Position numbers and translations under genes: made by a program
The notes under the pieces: model-generated
Seen by the model: only the letters and a program-made list of their open reading frames with translations
What the model was told of the DNA's origin: nothing
Databases searched by the model: none
Shown here: one piece after another, positions 1 through 11,769 of the stretch
Numbering within the stretch: the first letter of the stretch is position 1
How the letters are laid out: each line of letters starts with the position of its first letter
NCBI RefSeq assembly: GCF_003589595.1
Contig: NW_020654972.1
Coordinates: 11,871,755 to 11,935,754, forward strand
DNA from: Hyposmocoma kahamanoa
Taxonomy: Eukaryota > Arthropoda > Insecta > Lepidoptera > Cosmopterigidae
Length of the DNA: 64,000 bases
Reading direction: 5' to 3'

Positions 1-69
1 ATTGAAAGAAGGATGGCGAAAGCTGCCCCAATAAAGACGAAGAGCCGTTCATGGACTTTGCCAGTATAA
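1..69 (+). CDS. possible 3' end of a host coding exon (partial)
   Basis: The first 69 bases are open in frame 1 and end in TAA. They encode a basic tail finishing RSWTLPV. A poly(A) signal AATAAA lies at 131-136 in AT-rich sequence, as expected for a short 3' UTR. The composition is more balanced than the DNA that follows. The gene, if real, lies off the left edge. The stretch is too short to identify, and a chance open frame is quite possible. Confidence 0.25.
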   Translation: MERRMAKAAPIKTKSRSWTLPV

Positions 70-419
70 TTTTGCGTTTCAGTTTATGCCTAGTTATCAA
101 ATATATTTTTGTATATTTTTAGAAGTCGGGAATAAAAAAAATGCAAAACATTGTATTTTAGAATAGATGCGAGAACACAACGCAATTAATTCAGTGCGAC
201 CATAGATTAGGTAACGTTCTTGTACGTACGTTTCATTTTAAGCATGATTGAACGTTCACCCGTCTACTACATTGGTTACTTTATAGTGCACATATAAAAC
301 ATTAAAGCTACGAAATACCTAATGAAATAATCAATTAATCAGTAATGACATAAAGCAAAAATTAAACACTACGTGACAAAAATGTTTAGACAATATTTAT
401 TTATATTGTTCCATTATGT
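70..419. other. AT-rich non-coding stretch
   Basis: I see no gene or repeat here beyond the AATAAA at 131-136. It ends where the LINE fragment begins. Confidence 0.5.
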
Positions 420-1205
420 AACACCTGTAAATTCTTGGGTTTAACGCTAGACTCAAATTTGAACTGGAAGTCACATATACAAACTCTATGTCAAAAACTT
501 GGAAGTGCTGCATACGCACTGAGGAAACTGCGTCCTCTTGTCTCCAATGTGGTATTGAGGCAGACGTATTATGCATATTTTCATTCGTTGATGTCTTATG
601 GCATCACACTGTGGGGTAATTCAACTGAGTCGATTAGGGTATTTATTCTTCAAAAACGTGCACTAAGAACAATAGTAGGCATAAAAAAGGGTCAGACCTG
701 CAGAAACCTTTTTAAGAAATACAATATAATGACCATGTACTCACAATATATTTATGATATAATAGTTTATGCGCGTCAAAACTTGGCTACTTGTGAGCGA
801 CGTACGGGCGGAGGCCGAGCGTTGCGAAACGCGGGAACACTAAAATCCGTTGCCCACCGTACCGAACTTGCAACTAGAAATCCGCGGGTAATAGGTCCCC
901 GATTCTACGAAGATCTACCCACAGACCTGAAAAGTGTTAGAAACGATGAAACGTTTTGTACCCGACTAAAAATCCTTTTATTGGATATTGAATTGTACAG
1001 TGTCGATGAGTTTCTTTTGAAACAATTTTAATTTTATTTTATTCGACAAGCAGTAGTTATACTACTTTATTTTATATTCATTACTATTATTATTATTTTG
1101 TTACTGACGATCATAGTTATCCCTTGACATTGTATTTCCAATTGTAATATTGTGACATTGATAACATGAAATAAACGATTCTATTCTATTCTATTCTATT
1201 CTTTA
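420..1205 (+). mobile_element. 5'-truncated LINE (APE-type, Jockey/CR1 group), 3' end
   Basis: The frame from about 420 to 1031 encodes the region after the reverse transcriptase core. It begins with the conserved FLGLTLDS, followed by HSLMSYGITLWGN and FILQKRALRTI, which are hallmarks of insect non-LTR retrotransposon ORF2. The C-terminus is a typical 'thumb' tail ending LLLDIELYSVDEF. The frame is uninterrupted for about 200 codons, so this copy is relatively young. After the stop come a short AT-rich 3' UTR, an AATAAA near 1172 and a (TTCTA)n tail ending about 1201, the usual 3' microsatellite of such LINEs. The endonuclease and RT palm are missing, as expected from 5' truncation during target-primed reverse transcription. 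The clade assignment is by motif only. Confidence 0.85.
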
Positions 1206-1245
1206 AATGAGAGGTAGTGAAAGTTGCAAAGGAACGTTTTGACAA

Positions 1246-1411
1246 GAGACCCCTTGCCGGATTCGAACCGACGGCGACGTCTTCTAGCATACCGTGCTAG
1301 ACGCTATACATTTAAGCCACGGAACGAACCAGCGGACTTCACGAATTTTTTCTATGTGGTTGTTGTCGTGTCTTTGTATTTGGTTTTTCAACGACTTTTT
1401 TAGTCGTAGCG
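1246..1411 (-). mobile_element. tRNA-derived SINE, family A (minus strand)
   Basis: Read on the minus strand, the sequence has an A-box-like GTGGCTTAAATG, then TAGCGTCTAGCACGGTATG, then a perfect B box GGTTCGAATCC. The same unit occurs at 21874, 25318 and 60180. This copy and the one at 25240 also share about 90 bp upstream of the tRNA-like head, so the element is longer than the tRNA part. The 3' body found in the other copies is missing here. The acceptor arms do not pair, so this is not a working tRNA gene. Confidence 0.75.
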
Positions 1412-1705
1412 CCATCTATGAGAAATCTATGAAAGATTTATCACCCAGTTAGACACCTTTACAGCTACCAGCGCTGGCGAGAGATGTCGCTATTCACTGT
1501 ATTTTAATTTTTTTGTTGAACCGCCGCTGTAAACTGCTGACCCGATGACAAATTTACATGTTTCTGAATGTGAGGTTTGCATGTGCTTAGAGGATGGAAA
1601 AAAATAAAGGAAACGAGCTGCAATATATATCTATGGAATAAACGTGCCTACTTATACCAAAATTGTACCACACATATGGCGGATTTAGTGTTGTACTCAT
1701 CATAG

Positions 1706-2923
1706 ATAATCATAGATAAGTCAATATGTATGTACATGCAAATGTATGGCTTGAATGTTGAAACTGTGTTTTATGTTTGCAAATTTGTGTAGTTTACTGT
1801 AATCAAAGTATGATTAATACGAGGCTATTATTACTAGGCAAGTAATGAGGAATTTTAATCACAATTAAATATAAAGTTACTTACCAATACATGTAACGAT
1901 GGAATTGCATTATCATGTAATCTAGTTACATTCAAAGTTCTATTAAAATTTGACTCTTCAAAATAGAGCGAAAAAACGAAGACGGTATTTGATCCAATGT
2001 TTATGTTCGGCAGTCCTATAATTTCCAACCATTCTTTCTTTCTTTTTTCATTTGTAGGTAGACTTTAAAAATAATAATAATGAAATAATAAAAACCTCGT
2101 GGTGAATTGTTTTAATAACAGAATATCGATAACATGTCTGCTTACAAGAACAACACTATCTCAAAATAATCGTTATCAACAATCTTCAAAATATACTAAC
2201 AAGCAGGCAATCTGTAGTAACCAAAGCAAAATTCGGTAAGACTTATGAATAAACCATTTAAACGAATCTAATTACATGAGATATTTGTGCCATTGTATGA
2301 TTTATAGATAGAGTAATAACACATGCCGGTGTAATGTAACATTCGGTTGATTTCCGATTTTTGTACTGCCTTTTACACTTTGCATTTTTATCAATACTTA
2401 ATTGTTCTCACTGTCAATATTTTTGTCCAGTTCATTACAATTCATGCGAATAATTCACCAAAACATTTGACCATATTGGTTTTGACATTTGATGTACTTC
2501 TCTTTGACAATCGGAAACGGTTATCAAAGGGTACTACAAAAATGGCAAAATGAGGATAGTTGGCATTTAGCATGACGTTACGCATTTTCGATTCTCGTGT
2601 TTGACATAAATCAATGTAGTGTTATCTCTTTTGGCTCACGACGGCACGCAGTAGTCAAACAAAGACAATAAAATGTTTATGTTTTCAACGTCTTAACTTT
2701 GAATGTAACTAGATTACATGATAATGCAATTCCATCGTTATATTTATTGGTAAGTAACTTTATATTTAATTTTGATTAAAATGGCTCATTACTTGCCTAG
2801 TAATAATAGCCTCGTATTTATTAATCATACTTTGACTACAGTATACAAATTTGCAAACATAAAAAACAGTTTCAACATTCAAGCCATACATTTGTATATC
2901 GATATTGACTTATCTATGATTAT
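1706..2923. mobile_element. DNA-transposon-like element with ~230-bp terminal inverted repeats
   Basis: The segment 1706-~1940 reappears as its reverse complement at ~2694-2923. Both arms begin ATAATCATAGATAAGTCAAT when read inward and include the block around GCAAGTAATGAG. The arms are perhaps 90% alike by eye. The 750 bp between them have no believable transposase frame, so this is a non-autonomous or foldback-type element. I could not define a target duplication. Confidence 0.75.
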
Positions 2924-2925
2924 GC

Positions 2926-3040
2926 TACAGTCAAGAGCACGTCAAGCTTGACAGTTTGGACTTTGGACCGTTCTTATCGTAAGGGGCATAGAGCTGGATT
3001 TAAATCGTAAGCTTAACGTGCCATTTGTGGTGGACATTTT
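2926..3040. mobile_element. decayed copy of a ~110-bp MITE
   Basis: It starts TACAGTCAAGAGCACGTCAA and continues CTTGACAGTTTGGACTTTGG, matching the better-preserved palindromic copy at 54968-55081. The right arm is eroded. It abuts the end of the long-TIR element. Confidence 0.6.
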
Positions 3041-3072
3041 TGGTGATAGGGCAGCTCCTTTCCTTTATTTTT

Positions 3073-3290
3073 TTCCGTCTAGCTATAACTGAGCCATACA
3101 TAAGCATATACGTAATAGGTCGTCATCGCTGTTTGTGTCTGTAATTTTTTTAAATTTTTTATAGAGCATAATGAAATTTTGACTTTTTTAAATCGAATTT
3201 TGTGAATATGTGATTTCCAATTAATATTGGAATCCATATTTAAGTCAAGCAAAGTAAAACTATTTACTACCTCCAAATTTGTGTTTCCAC
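3073..3290 (-). mobile_element. LINE ORF2 fragment
   Basis: On the minus strand a frame encodes a diverged version of the segment after the RT palm. It includes NMDSNINWKSHIHKI, corresponding to LTLDSNLNWKSHI in the LINE at 420. The frame is broken and short, so this is an old fragment. Confidence 0.65.
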
Positions 3291-3388
3291 AGTTTAATAT
3301 TGATAGGATGTTTTAGATGTAGGTGAAAAGATTGTTATCAGTCAGACACGACACGATTTTTTCCACAAGTATTTGGAGTCTGTCCATG

Positions 3389-3421
3389 TAATTTTTGGTT
3401 CTCACTGTCTGTGAGAACCAA
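3389..3421. repeat. perfect short hairpin
   Basis: TTTTTGGTTCTCAC and its exact complement flank a 5-base loop (TGTCT). It may be a fragment of an inverted-repeat element. No function is implied. Confidence 0.6.
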
Positions 3422-4119
3422 AAACGAAGTTTGTCTTAGTCATGAGACGCAGCAAGGGTTCTAATACATGTTGCGTCCCACAAAAGACGACGACCAATCG
3501 TCGACGAACCAATGTCTAGCCGTCCGGCCTTTTGCCATCAATTGGGCTCAGGCCCGGGGGCTCGAGCACGCAAGGGATATCAATCCATTGCACAATATCA
3601 TCTATGGTGTATTGTCTCGGAAAACGACCTGCACACCTTTGGCAGCTTAAACCATGGTGACCATGGTAACCTCACCATTGCCCAACACATACACAGCGGC
3701 TCGCACATCTTGTTTCACAATCGGATTGCTACCGCTATCCTCAAAGAATGATCATCGAGCAGAGTACCATACTGTGGAGACAGCAAATCACGTAATCACG
3801 CCCCGACTTCAATCTAGCGACGGCTCTCAGACGAGCTACATCAACACCCGAGTACCTTCCAACTGTATAAATATAATTGTTATTGTATGTATATTTCTTT
3901 AAATGAGGGTGGTGGCAGTTTTTGTACGGACAGTCAACTATAGGCCGTTGAACTGTTTGTCTCATTGTTCCCTATCCTAAGAAATACTTCACCAACAAAG
4001 AATTAAGTTAGTTTATGAGTCCACTAACATTACTGGAGCTATTTTGATGTTGTCTGAATATATTTTTGTATAATTATTTTATTTATAAGACTTAGGTCTC
4101 CGGTAATAACAAGAGGGAG
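3422..4119. other. gene-less stretch with a GC-richer block
   Basis: Positions 3470-3870 are richer in G and C than the surroundings and open in several frames on both strands, with no recognisable motif. It may be a decayed element or an unrecognised exon. The rest is AT-rich. Confidence 0.3.
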
Positions 4120-4380
4120 TACTTTCTGTTTTTAACCGACTTCAAAAAAGAAAAAAGCAGGAGATCCTCGATTCGAGTGTTTTTTTTTATGCAGTGACGC
4201 GATAACTCTCGCGATAAAATTTGTGGACCGAATTTGATGATTATTTTTTGTTGGAAAGAGGGTGGGTACCTCAGTATTGTCCCAAATTTATTTGAGGAAA
4301 ATATTCCACCTCTGGGGGTGGCCAACTAGGGGATGAATCCGGTTTCGCGTACTTTCCAGTAACCGATTTCAATAAAACTT
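4120..4380 (+). repeat. dispersed repeat, family D
   Basis: It starts TTTTTAACCGACTTCAAAAA, followed by a GGAGATCCTCGATTCGA block and TTGTTGGAAAGAG. Related copies are at 5815 and 37738. I know this motif as abundant in lepidopteran genomes, but I cannot assign it to a named element. Confidence 0.6.
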
Positions 4381-5814
4381 GGCCAATAGAGTAATTCCAC
4401 GAACTTTTAGGTGGATTTTAGGTGGAGTTGGAGATTATTATTGTTTTTAATTTAATGGAGTTTGGTGGTGTTTGTGTTTAAAATGTTAGCTGATGATTTA
4501 ATAACGGCCAAAATCACATCCATACCAGGCATTCCTGGAACGTGAGGAGCTTCAGCACCTTGTGCACGCTGCGCCGGCGTGACTCAAGTTGCGTGTACAT
4601 AGCAAGTACATAATAAGTAATACCCCGCTTTGCGCGATTTTCAAAATTCGCGCCAAATTACCCCGCTTTACGCGTATGCATTGATTTAGCCAATTTGAAC
4701 ACGTAGCTTCTCAGTTACCAAAAGTGCATTGTCAGAGGTAGTTCTTTGTTGGTAGGTCCTTTAATTTGTAATCACATTAGTACTGCCTGTTATCCAGTAA
4801 ATTATAAAAGATAATTTTTACGAACAACGACGCCCCGGCTAAGAACGAAGAGCGTAAGAGCTTGAGTTCGGAGGCAGGTTCGTTCGAAAAGCACGTTCGT
4901 TACAATATTTAGCTTTTTATTCGATCATACTCCGTTCTGTCCCTGGTAGCTATCGTTAGGTCAAGTAAGAGACCCTAGGGCGAGCAAAAAACTATAGCAC
5001 TAGGCGGGCAACACAAAAAAAGAACAACTCCGTTTTACGCGACTTTCGCAGTGCCACCTTCCACGTGAATGCGGAGGACGGAGACGCACTGTGTGCGCAC
5101 AGTGCCGTCCCTTCGAGTCTCTGTAATAAGTTGTTACTTGATATCATCTTGGTATACACGAGAATGTTCAAGCGAGTTTTATGTGTTTGAACAATGGTAA
5201 TTTATTTTGTTAATTTGATGTGTTTTAGGAAACAGTTACTACTTATTGGAATGTAATTACCTAATGAGGACATTTAAATCATTTCAAATGTGGTCTGATG
5301 GCAGAAACAACATTTACTATACTTAAACAAATTGTTACAATGTTGTTATTTAATATATAAAGAACGTTAACTAATGCGCACTTATTGTATCATAAAAAAA
5401 CAACTTCTGCCGGCAGTATAAGTCTTTTGTAAGTAATTTATTCAATATTTTTCCTATAAGTAATTCATTGCTATTTTTTGTATAATTTATCTATCTGGAC
5501 TCGACATTTAAGGGATTACGTCATATCGATAACCTATTTCCTGCTTTGTTACTATAATTACATCAGACTCATTGTCAAATCTCAGGTTGTTTTAATATTT
5601 GTTATTATATTATAAACAAATCTGGGGAAAGACATGCACAATTCACGTTGGTCGAATCATTAACATTGTCATCGTCAACTTATTATGTTCCACTCCTAGT
5701 CACGGGTCTCCACATGTTGTCCGAGTCCAGTGTCCGCTGTTCTTGTAGCTACATACGTCACGTCTGATCGGTGCTACGGTCATTTGTTTTACGCGTCCAA
5801 TCCACGAGCCGCGT
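4381..5814. other. gene-less stretch
   Basis: No coding region is evident. Two near-identical TACCCCGCTTTxCGCG motifs occur at about 4621 and 4660. A GC-rich hairpin is centred near 5100, with arms GCACTGTG and CACAGTGC around TGCG, extended by an outer GGACGG/CCGTCC pair. Confidence 0.4.
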
Positions 5815-6010
5815 ATTTTTTAACCGACTTAAATAAAAAGGAGTATGGATGGAAAAAGGAGGAACACGTGTGTTTTATAAATGTTCACCGATTTCTCCGT
5901 CAATTGAAAATTATTTTTTGTTTGAAACGGTATACTTACTCTCGAGAGGGTTCCATTGTCACCAAATCAAAATCTGATGAGGGGATCCCAAAGAAATTGA
6001 GCGAAATCCT
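5815..6010 (+). repeat. dispersed repeat, family D (diverged copy)
   Basis: It opens with TTTTTAACCGACTTAAATAA and continues through the ATTATTTTTTGTTTGAAA region seen in the copy at 4120. An open frame of about 120 codons across it (5730-6098) is most likely incidental to the repeat. Confidence 0.5.
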
Positions 6011-7588
6011 CAAAAAAAATTATATGCATATACAGTGTGTTTGCCAGCCAAGGAAAGAAAAACAATGTACCTTAATGGATTCTAATGCTATACAGTAAGT
6101 TTGTAAACTTGCCTTGACACTTACGTCAAAAATAACTGATTAGATATTGTAAATACTTAAGAATCAATATTTTTTTAGTGGTAAAATAAAACTTTAAACC
6201 GACCGGTAGGTAGCACATACCAATAATAATATTTTATTAAGATAATAAATAGGTAATAGGTTTGACCAAAAACAATAGTTACGTTGTAATTGTATAAATA
6301 AACCATAAATGTAGACTGATTGAGTAATAAATAATTAATAATATTGTGAACAAAACGAAATAAGACAAAAATAAATAAAAAGTATTCATTTATTGTTGTC
6401 ATTAAATCCGTATTTTGTTATTTTTCGCTTTTTAGTGTAATGATTTTTTGTGATTTTTTTAAGTTGGTTGAATTTTTTTAAGTTTGTTTTATATTTGTGA
6501 GATAGCAATACAATGTTTTGCTCTTGCAAATAATGTAGGCTCTTTGATTGATTGATTGTGTATTATGCACTCTGAAAGTATACTATGGAGCGATTTAGAT
6601 TTGTGTGTAGCGACATTTGCCAAGTACATTGAGAGCCTTCAGCTCGCCCTTTCCGGTTGCATCCGGTGGTGCAGTCAAGGCCATCAGCGCCCAACTGCAC
6701 AGTGTCCTTCAGAAAAGAAATAAATGCATTTCAGCTCTAATTGCAAACCTCAAAATCGGCTTTTCATATAAGAGTGTCGGCAGTTACCCAGCGCATAAAA
6801 TGGCGACCGGATGCTTCTAAGTTCTTTTCACTGTTAGCGAGAAGTATTACTAACAAACATTCACAAAATATATACGTAATTTAGGAAACATTTGTATTGT
6901 GTGTAGGTACTGTGTAATTGTTGTAATATTATTCGTGTAAATATTTATTTTATCTTATGTTTAAGTATTCTGATATCAGTGTTCCATAGCATGTCACGTC
7001 ACGTGTCGATCGAAATGACTATTTGTAAATTATGACTAATCATAGATTAGTAATCCAGAAAGAAACACGTGACACAATTTGTACAAGTTTAACTGCTCGT
7101 CACATTCCTCCCTATCCCGCTTTTGAGTATCGAAACTATTTAGACTTTAAAGACAAATTTTCCAAGACAACGTATTTTTAGTTTAGCAGTGCACGTCTTC
7201 AATTGTAGCTCGTGTTAATCTCTACAATAAGTAAGTAATTTACTTGAACTGCTCAAATAAAATACATGTACCCACTAATTTTCGCCCAACGATTACGACA
7301 ACACTATTATTGTGCTGCTTACTTCAGTAATCTACGCGGTTTTTTTCACAACGCCAGTCTAACTGGAAACCAAAAGTTAACTTCTTTTCAGTCTTACGAC
7401 GATTGCCGGGTGGTCTAGGAGTTGATGTCGACATGTTGTGATGATGTCTGCTTTGTTTCTTAAATGAACATCTTGTATACTTAAGGATATGTTATTCAAC
7501 GAGATCATTTTTATATCTCTATAGAGATAATCATAATAATAATAACATTTTTTTTATTTCTCAGACTCCAATAAGTCCAGGTTCATTA
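6011..7588. other. gene-less, AT-rich stretch
   Basis: Positions 6617-6820 have more balanced composition and a 67-codon open frame without recognisable motifs. Nothing else stands out. Confidence 0.35.
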
Positions 7589-7645
7589 GTAACGATCATC
7601 ATCAACCCATTTATAGGTCTCACTGCTGGGTACGGGTGTCCTCTC
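7589..7645 (+). repeat. fragment of a common lepidopteran repeat
   Basis: A CATCATCAACCCATTTATAG block followed by CACTGCTGG and a CT-rich end resembles the widespread lepidopteran 'CATCATCAGC...CACTGCTGG' repeat. It is diverged and short, and recalled from memory rather than searched. Confidence 0.4.
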
Positions 7646-8031
7646 TGGCGTTTCCGAGGATGTTTTGCTTCACTAAAAGCTGCTGGTAAATATCAAATTT
7701 AATGTCGCACACAAATTTGTTGGATTTCATACATATATACTTGCATGATACTCGCATGCTCGTTCACACACAAAGTAATTTATAATATAAATACTACTTA
7801 CCTTTTCCCGGGTCGCATCAGCTGTTCACGTAGTATATTGGAACCCATATAACTGTGTACTCCTTCTAAACTCACCACAAAGTCCACACGAAGCTTTTGT
7901 GCTGAGAACAGTTAAACCGTGCGTGTTCTGGTTTTAATTATCTAAACCCTATCAACCAGCTATCGCTAGTACTGACCATAGATTTTACAATATTACTTGA
8001 TATTGAATTTAGTGTTTTGTTCGCATGGCTC
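7646..8031. other. gene-less stretch
   Basis: No gene or repeat recognised. Confidence 0.4.
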
Positions 8032-8185
8032 TTGTCAACTTGTCTCAGAGTAATAGGCGCAGTGGTAGTATCCCACAAATCTTTCCGATTTGAAGCTCTG
8101 AGTGGCGCTGCAACTGCTATAGACAGGCGTGTCGCTTAACACCAGGCGCACGACGCGTCCCGACACTTGGTACCAAAAAAGAAAA
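8032..8185 (+). mobile_element. SINE-like retroposon, family C (diverged)
   Basis: It contains GGCGCAGTGGTAGT, then GAGTGGCGCTGCAACTG, then GACAGGCGTGTCGCTTA, and ends in an A-rich tail. These match, in the opposite orientation, the family C copies at 16997, 24476, 26134, 27767 and 54419. It is the most diverged copy in the window. Confidence 0.65.
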
Positions 8186-8454
8186 GAAAGGAAAACATCG
8201 ATTTTCTAAAATAGTTTTTGATCTAACCAGCGCCAACGCCTGATGCAATGAATGGTGCAAATATTTTATGCCTCGTTTTTGCTTTAGTAGAATATTACGC
8301 ACCTAGCGATGCGGCAATGCAGGACAGATTAGTGTGTCGCTAATTTGTGGTAATGTGTCGTTAAAATTTACTATTTACAAAACACTTAACGCATCACTAT
8401 GTCGTTGTTGACATAGATAAGAAGATTTACATTTACCGCTCAAACATATTCAAC

Positions 8455-8700
8455 TGCCTCCGTGGCCGAACGGTTACCATGCCGGACTGCCACGCAGAGG
8501 TCCCAGGTTCGTTTGACGGGCCGGGAGAAACATTTGTATAGCCTACAATTATTTTTCTCGTGAGTTTGGGTAATTGTAGTTGTATGTGGTGTGGTGTAAT
8601 TTGCGGTTGTCTATGTGTGTGTCGATGGCACCCGCGACCTAGGGTTTTCTAGTGCGGGGCTAAGTTGAGTGTGTGCGTTATTATTACTATTATTACTACA
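8455..8700 (+). mobile_element. tRNA-derived SINE, family B
   Basis: The head reads CCGTGGCCGAACGGTTACCA (A-box-like, Ser/Leu-type D arm), then GCCGGACTGCCACGCAGAGG, then a B-box-like GGTTCGTTTG. The body contains GCGGTTGTCTATGTGTGTG and GGCACCCGCGACC, and ends in an (ATT)n tail. A full-length minus-strand copy is at 25017 and partial copies are at 32873 and 50752. Confidence 0.8.
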
Positions 8701-9884
8701 ATTTTAGAGTTATTATTATATTATATTTGCATTTTTATTATACGTACAGTTATATACTAACACATTCGATGGGCTTACACTTAACTAAAAGATTGTCACA
8801 TAATTTGCAACAGCGTTAGTAGGATTGACTTTTCAAGTAACAAAACTCCCTGCACCTCCAAGACAGCCCTAACTACTTACGCAAAATTATAGACTTATCG
8901 TTTTTCCTGTATAACGTGTTTGTTAATATCGTTAATATTATTGAGGATAATGTGCTACTCTCAAACTTGCACGGGGATTTTCTCACGGTCTGTTTCCACA
9001 CGTCAACCGAGTACGAGGCAACAATGTAAACAAAGAAGGTTGCGTACTCAACTTATGAGAACACAAAAAAGTAAAATACGATAAATTAAGAATTGTTTGG
9101 AAAGAAAATTGCTTTTTAACAAATACGTAGAAATCAAACAGAACCATAATTAACGCGGCTATGCCGTACACAAAAATCACTGTCGTGAACCTACGTGTTG
9201 CCGTTGATGTCTTCTATATGATCAAAAGCCAGTGATTAATGACAGCACAGGACAAATCAAAAAGTTACGTCACTTGTTCCATTTTATACGTTAGAAGTCA
9301 CGGAAATAGTTAGAATCAAGAAATGAATTTAAATGTGTTTATTTAGAAATTTCATAGAATCGGTTATATTTTTGTTTTAGTTCCTGTTAGCAGCATTCAG
9401 TGGGACATCTGCGATGCGATTTTTATTTTAAAGTCCGAACCTGGAATTTTGCAATTTTAATCGAGTTTGGAAATCATATAATTTTGTTGAATGTGCATTC
9501 AACTTTTACATTAAACGCAAAATTTTAATATTACATTATTATCATTTTTATACATTTTTTAACACATGTATTCAATTTTCATTGAACGTAGCATTTAGAA
9601 AAAGCAGCAATATTACATAAATAATGGTGTAAGTTCATCTTAAAATCGCATTTTTTTCATAATTCTTAATTGTTGAACTTTGAAGTGTAAAAATCGAAGC
9701 GTTTGCTATAAGGTTTCTTTAAAAATGTACGGAATGTAAGCACTTGAAATTTTTCATAGTGTTTGGAAAATTAAAACACGTGACTAAAGCGTAGCTCTCT
9801 GGATATGCCATGTCTGAAAGGATTTTGGAACACCGTGCTGCGTTGAAAAGCCACTTGCATAATATCGCAAGCGAGTGATATTGT
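8701..9884. other. gene-less, AT-rich stretch
   Basis: No coding or repeat signal recognised. Confidence 0.4.
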
Positions 9885-10052
9885 ATGCAAGCTGTGTCGT
9901 GTCGGAAGCGGCAAAGCACCCGGCTCGAGTGGTATGGGCCCGCACCGGGACAGCACCGCCATGCGCCAGCCGGCAACGGCAGTTCACCCACGACCGCGCC
10001 GCTGCGAACACCTTCAAATTTTGCACTGCACTCCTCGGGATTCGTAAAAACC
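9885..10052 (+). CDS. candidate 5' coding exon of an unidentified host gene
   Basis: An ATG at 9885 opens 56 codons that are markedly GC-rich against AT-rich surroundings. The exon would end at a consensus donor, ACC|GTGAGT at 10052/10053, in phase 0. The encoded peptide is basic and rich in Ser, Pro, Ala and His, ending NFALHSSGFVKT, with no domain I recognise. No upstream pyrimidine-rich acceptor is obvious, so it would be a first coding exon, though the ATG context is weak. The rest of the gene could lie anywhere downstream behind a long intron. A GC-rich repeat or chance frame cannot be excluded. Confidence 0.3.
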
Positions 10053-10554
10053 GTGAGTACTACCTAAATATATTTAGTAGTTAAAAGCATTCGGGGCGAT
10101 GTCTCAAGTGTCGAGGCCCCACGCGTGTTGTTTTTTAAATATTTGCGATTTTTTGTCCTCACTTGAATATCTGGGCGTCATCTTCAGAATACCGGCTGTT
10201 GTGATATTATCTATTAGGATAATATAGTGTAACGTGTAGGCTTTCAATTATCTAAAATTAAATTATTGTTTAAAGGACGGAATTGTGTGCACTTTCTACC
10301 CTCATCCTATTTCGTTGAATAATTCTCTGCTGTCTCTTAAATGATCTCGCATTTTTAAATATATGTTTATGTATAATTTTGTTTTTGTGGTTAATAACAT
10401 ACATAGTAATAGGTATTTGTTAATTATGTCAAGATCAGTTTCATCGCTTTCAACTTCGACAATATTTTTATTTAATTTCAATCGCAGCCCTTATAATTAT
10501 AATGGTATACGGATCAGATTCGAATCCAAAACTAATATAGCAAAGCAACGACGC

Positions 10555-10743
10555 AAAAGCGAAGCAGGTTGTTTACCTGCGCAGCCGCCCTTTAGCGGCG
10601 GACACCGCCCCGGTCGGGAGCGCGAGGGGCAAGCGGGGGCAGTTTGCGTCTGGAACTACCTACACAACGAAGCACAGGGTGTGGCTGGTGTAGTGACATC
10701 ATCCGGATCAAGGTCGGCCTATACTATGGACGTCGTCTACTAA
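10555..10743 (+). other. CpG-rich island with open frame
   Basis: GC-rich sequence, including a CCGCCCTTTAGCGGCGG palindrome, stands out from AT-rich flanks. A frame is open from 10363 to 10743 without recognisable domains. It could be a promoter-proximal or 5' untranslated region of the gene suggested at 9885, or an unrelated exon. Confidence 0.25.
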
Positions 10744-11769
10744 CTATGTTGTTCTCGTGGAAAAAGGTCGACTCAATTACGGAAATGATGCTGAATATTG
10801 TCTAAACACGCGCAGAAAACTCTTGCGACGATAAATAAAAGTAGCGTGGAGGTGCTCGGCGCTTCTGCGCTTTCTTTGATAATTCGTTTATTAGATAAAA
10901 CTATATTACTTAATAAAAATATTTTCATATCGTTAGACGATTTATATACTAGGTTTTTAATTTAATCGTGTTCAGCAGAAGCTTGATTATTCTCACGACT
11001 GCGCGCCCTGCGTCGACAAAGACTAAAATTAAATATCAATATAACTTAAAGAAACGTGTCTTGGGTACCTATTTAAAAATTTACAATAATATTTGAAAAC
11101 CGACGAGAATATGTGTAAACCATGCTTATCCTGTCTCGTCGTCCCGATGGAGTATTTGTGTTATCGTATACTTATATAAAGTTGCGATTCGAATGGTGAA
11201 TACGATTAAGCGTCGTATACGTTTGTAAATGAGTGAATTGTGTTTGTGCGATTTTTTTACGTTCAAATTACAAGTGCGCATATTCCAGTCTCTAAACGCA
11301 ATGTTGTGAGCATGAAAATACCACCACGTCAAAAATGTTCTGACGGACGAACTCATTACAACCAAATAAATGTACCTATGCAATATATTTTTTTTACTAT
11401 TAAAATATGTTTTTTAAATGTGTTGTAAACGGATAACCTACAGCAAAACTGGCGCTAACGTAGTGAATTATTCCACTCATGCTTTTGTTTACAAAATTGG
11501 TAGTTTTTATCTGTGTACCTACTTTGATGACCCCAGTCATGAACTGTTGGTAAAAAAAAGGTTAAGATTGTCGTGAACATGTTTCGTTGGAAAGATAAAA
11601 ATCCCGCTGCTAATTGGTATAAGCTGTTAGCCCCCGCATACCTTAACGATGTCGTAACCGATGACATTCGTAATTGTAATTATTTTTTTAATATATTTTT
11701 AAGGCGCAAATAGATTTAAATAACAACGAAATGATTTACTATGATAATGGCCGGTAGGCGGGAAGTCAA
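10744..11769. other. gene-less, AT-rich stretch
   Basis: No gene, RNA or repeat recognised. Confidence 0.4.

Noticed and set aside
3512..3902. Overlapping open frames on both strands
   Set aside because: No motif, splice site or codon bias singles out one frame.
5730..6098. 122-codon plus-strand open frame as a gene
   Set aside because: It runs across a dispersed repeat starting TTTTTAACCGACTTAAATAA and has no recognisable domain.
6175..6402. 75-codon hydrophobic minus-strand open frame
   Set aside because: Low-complexity AT-rich sequence gives Phe/Tyr/Ile-rich frames by chance.
8455..8530. tRNA-Ser/Leu gene
   Set aside because: The B box is degenerate, stems do not close, and a SINE body with an (ATT)n tail follows; other copies exist.
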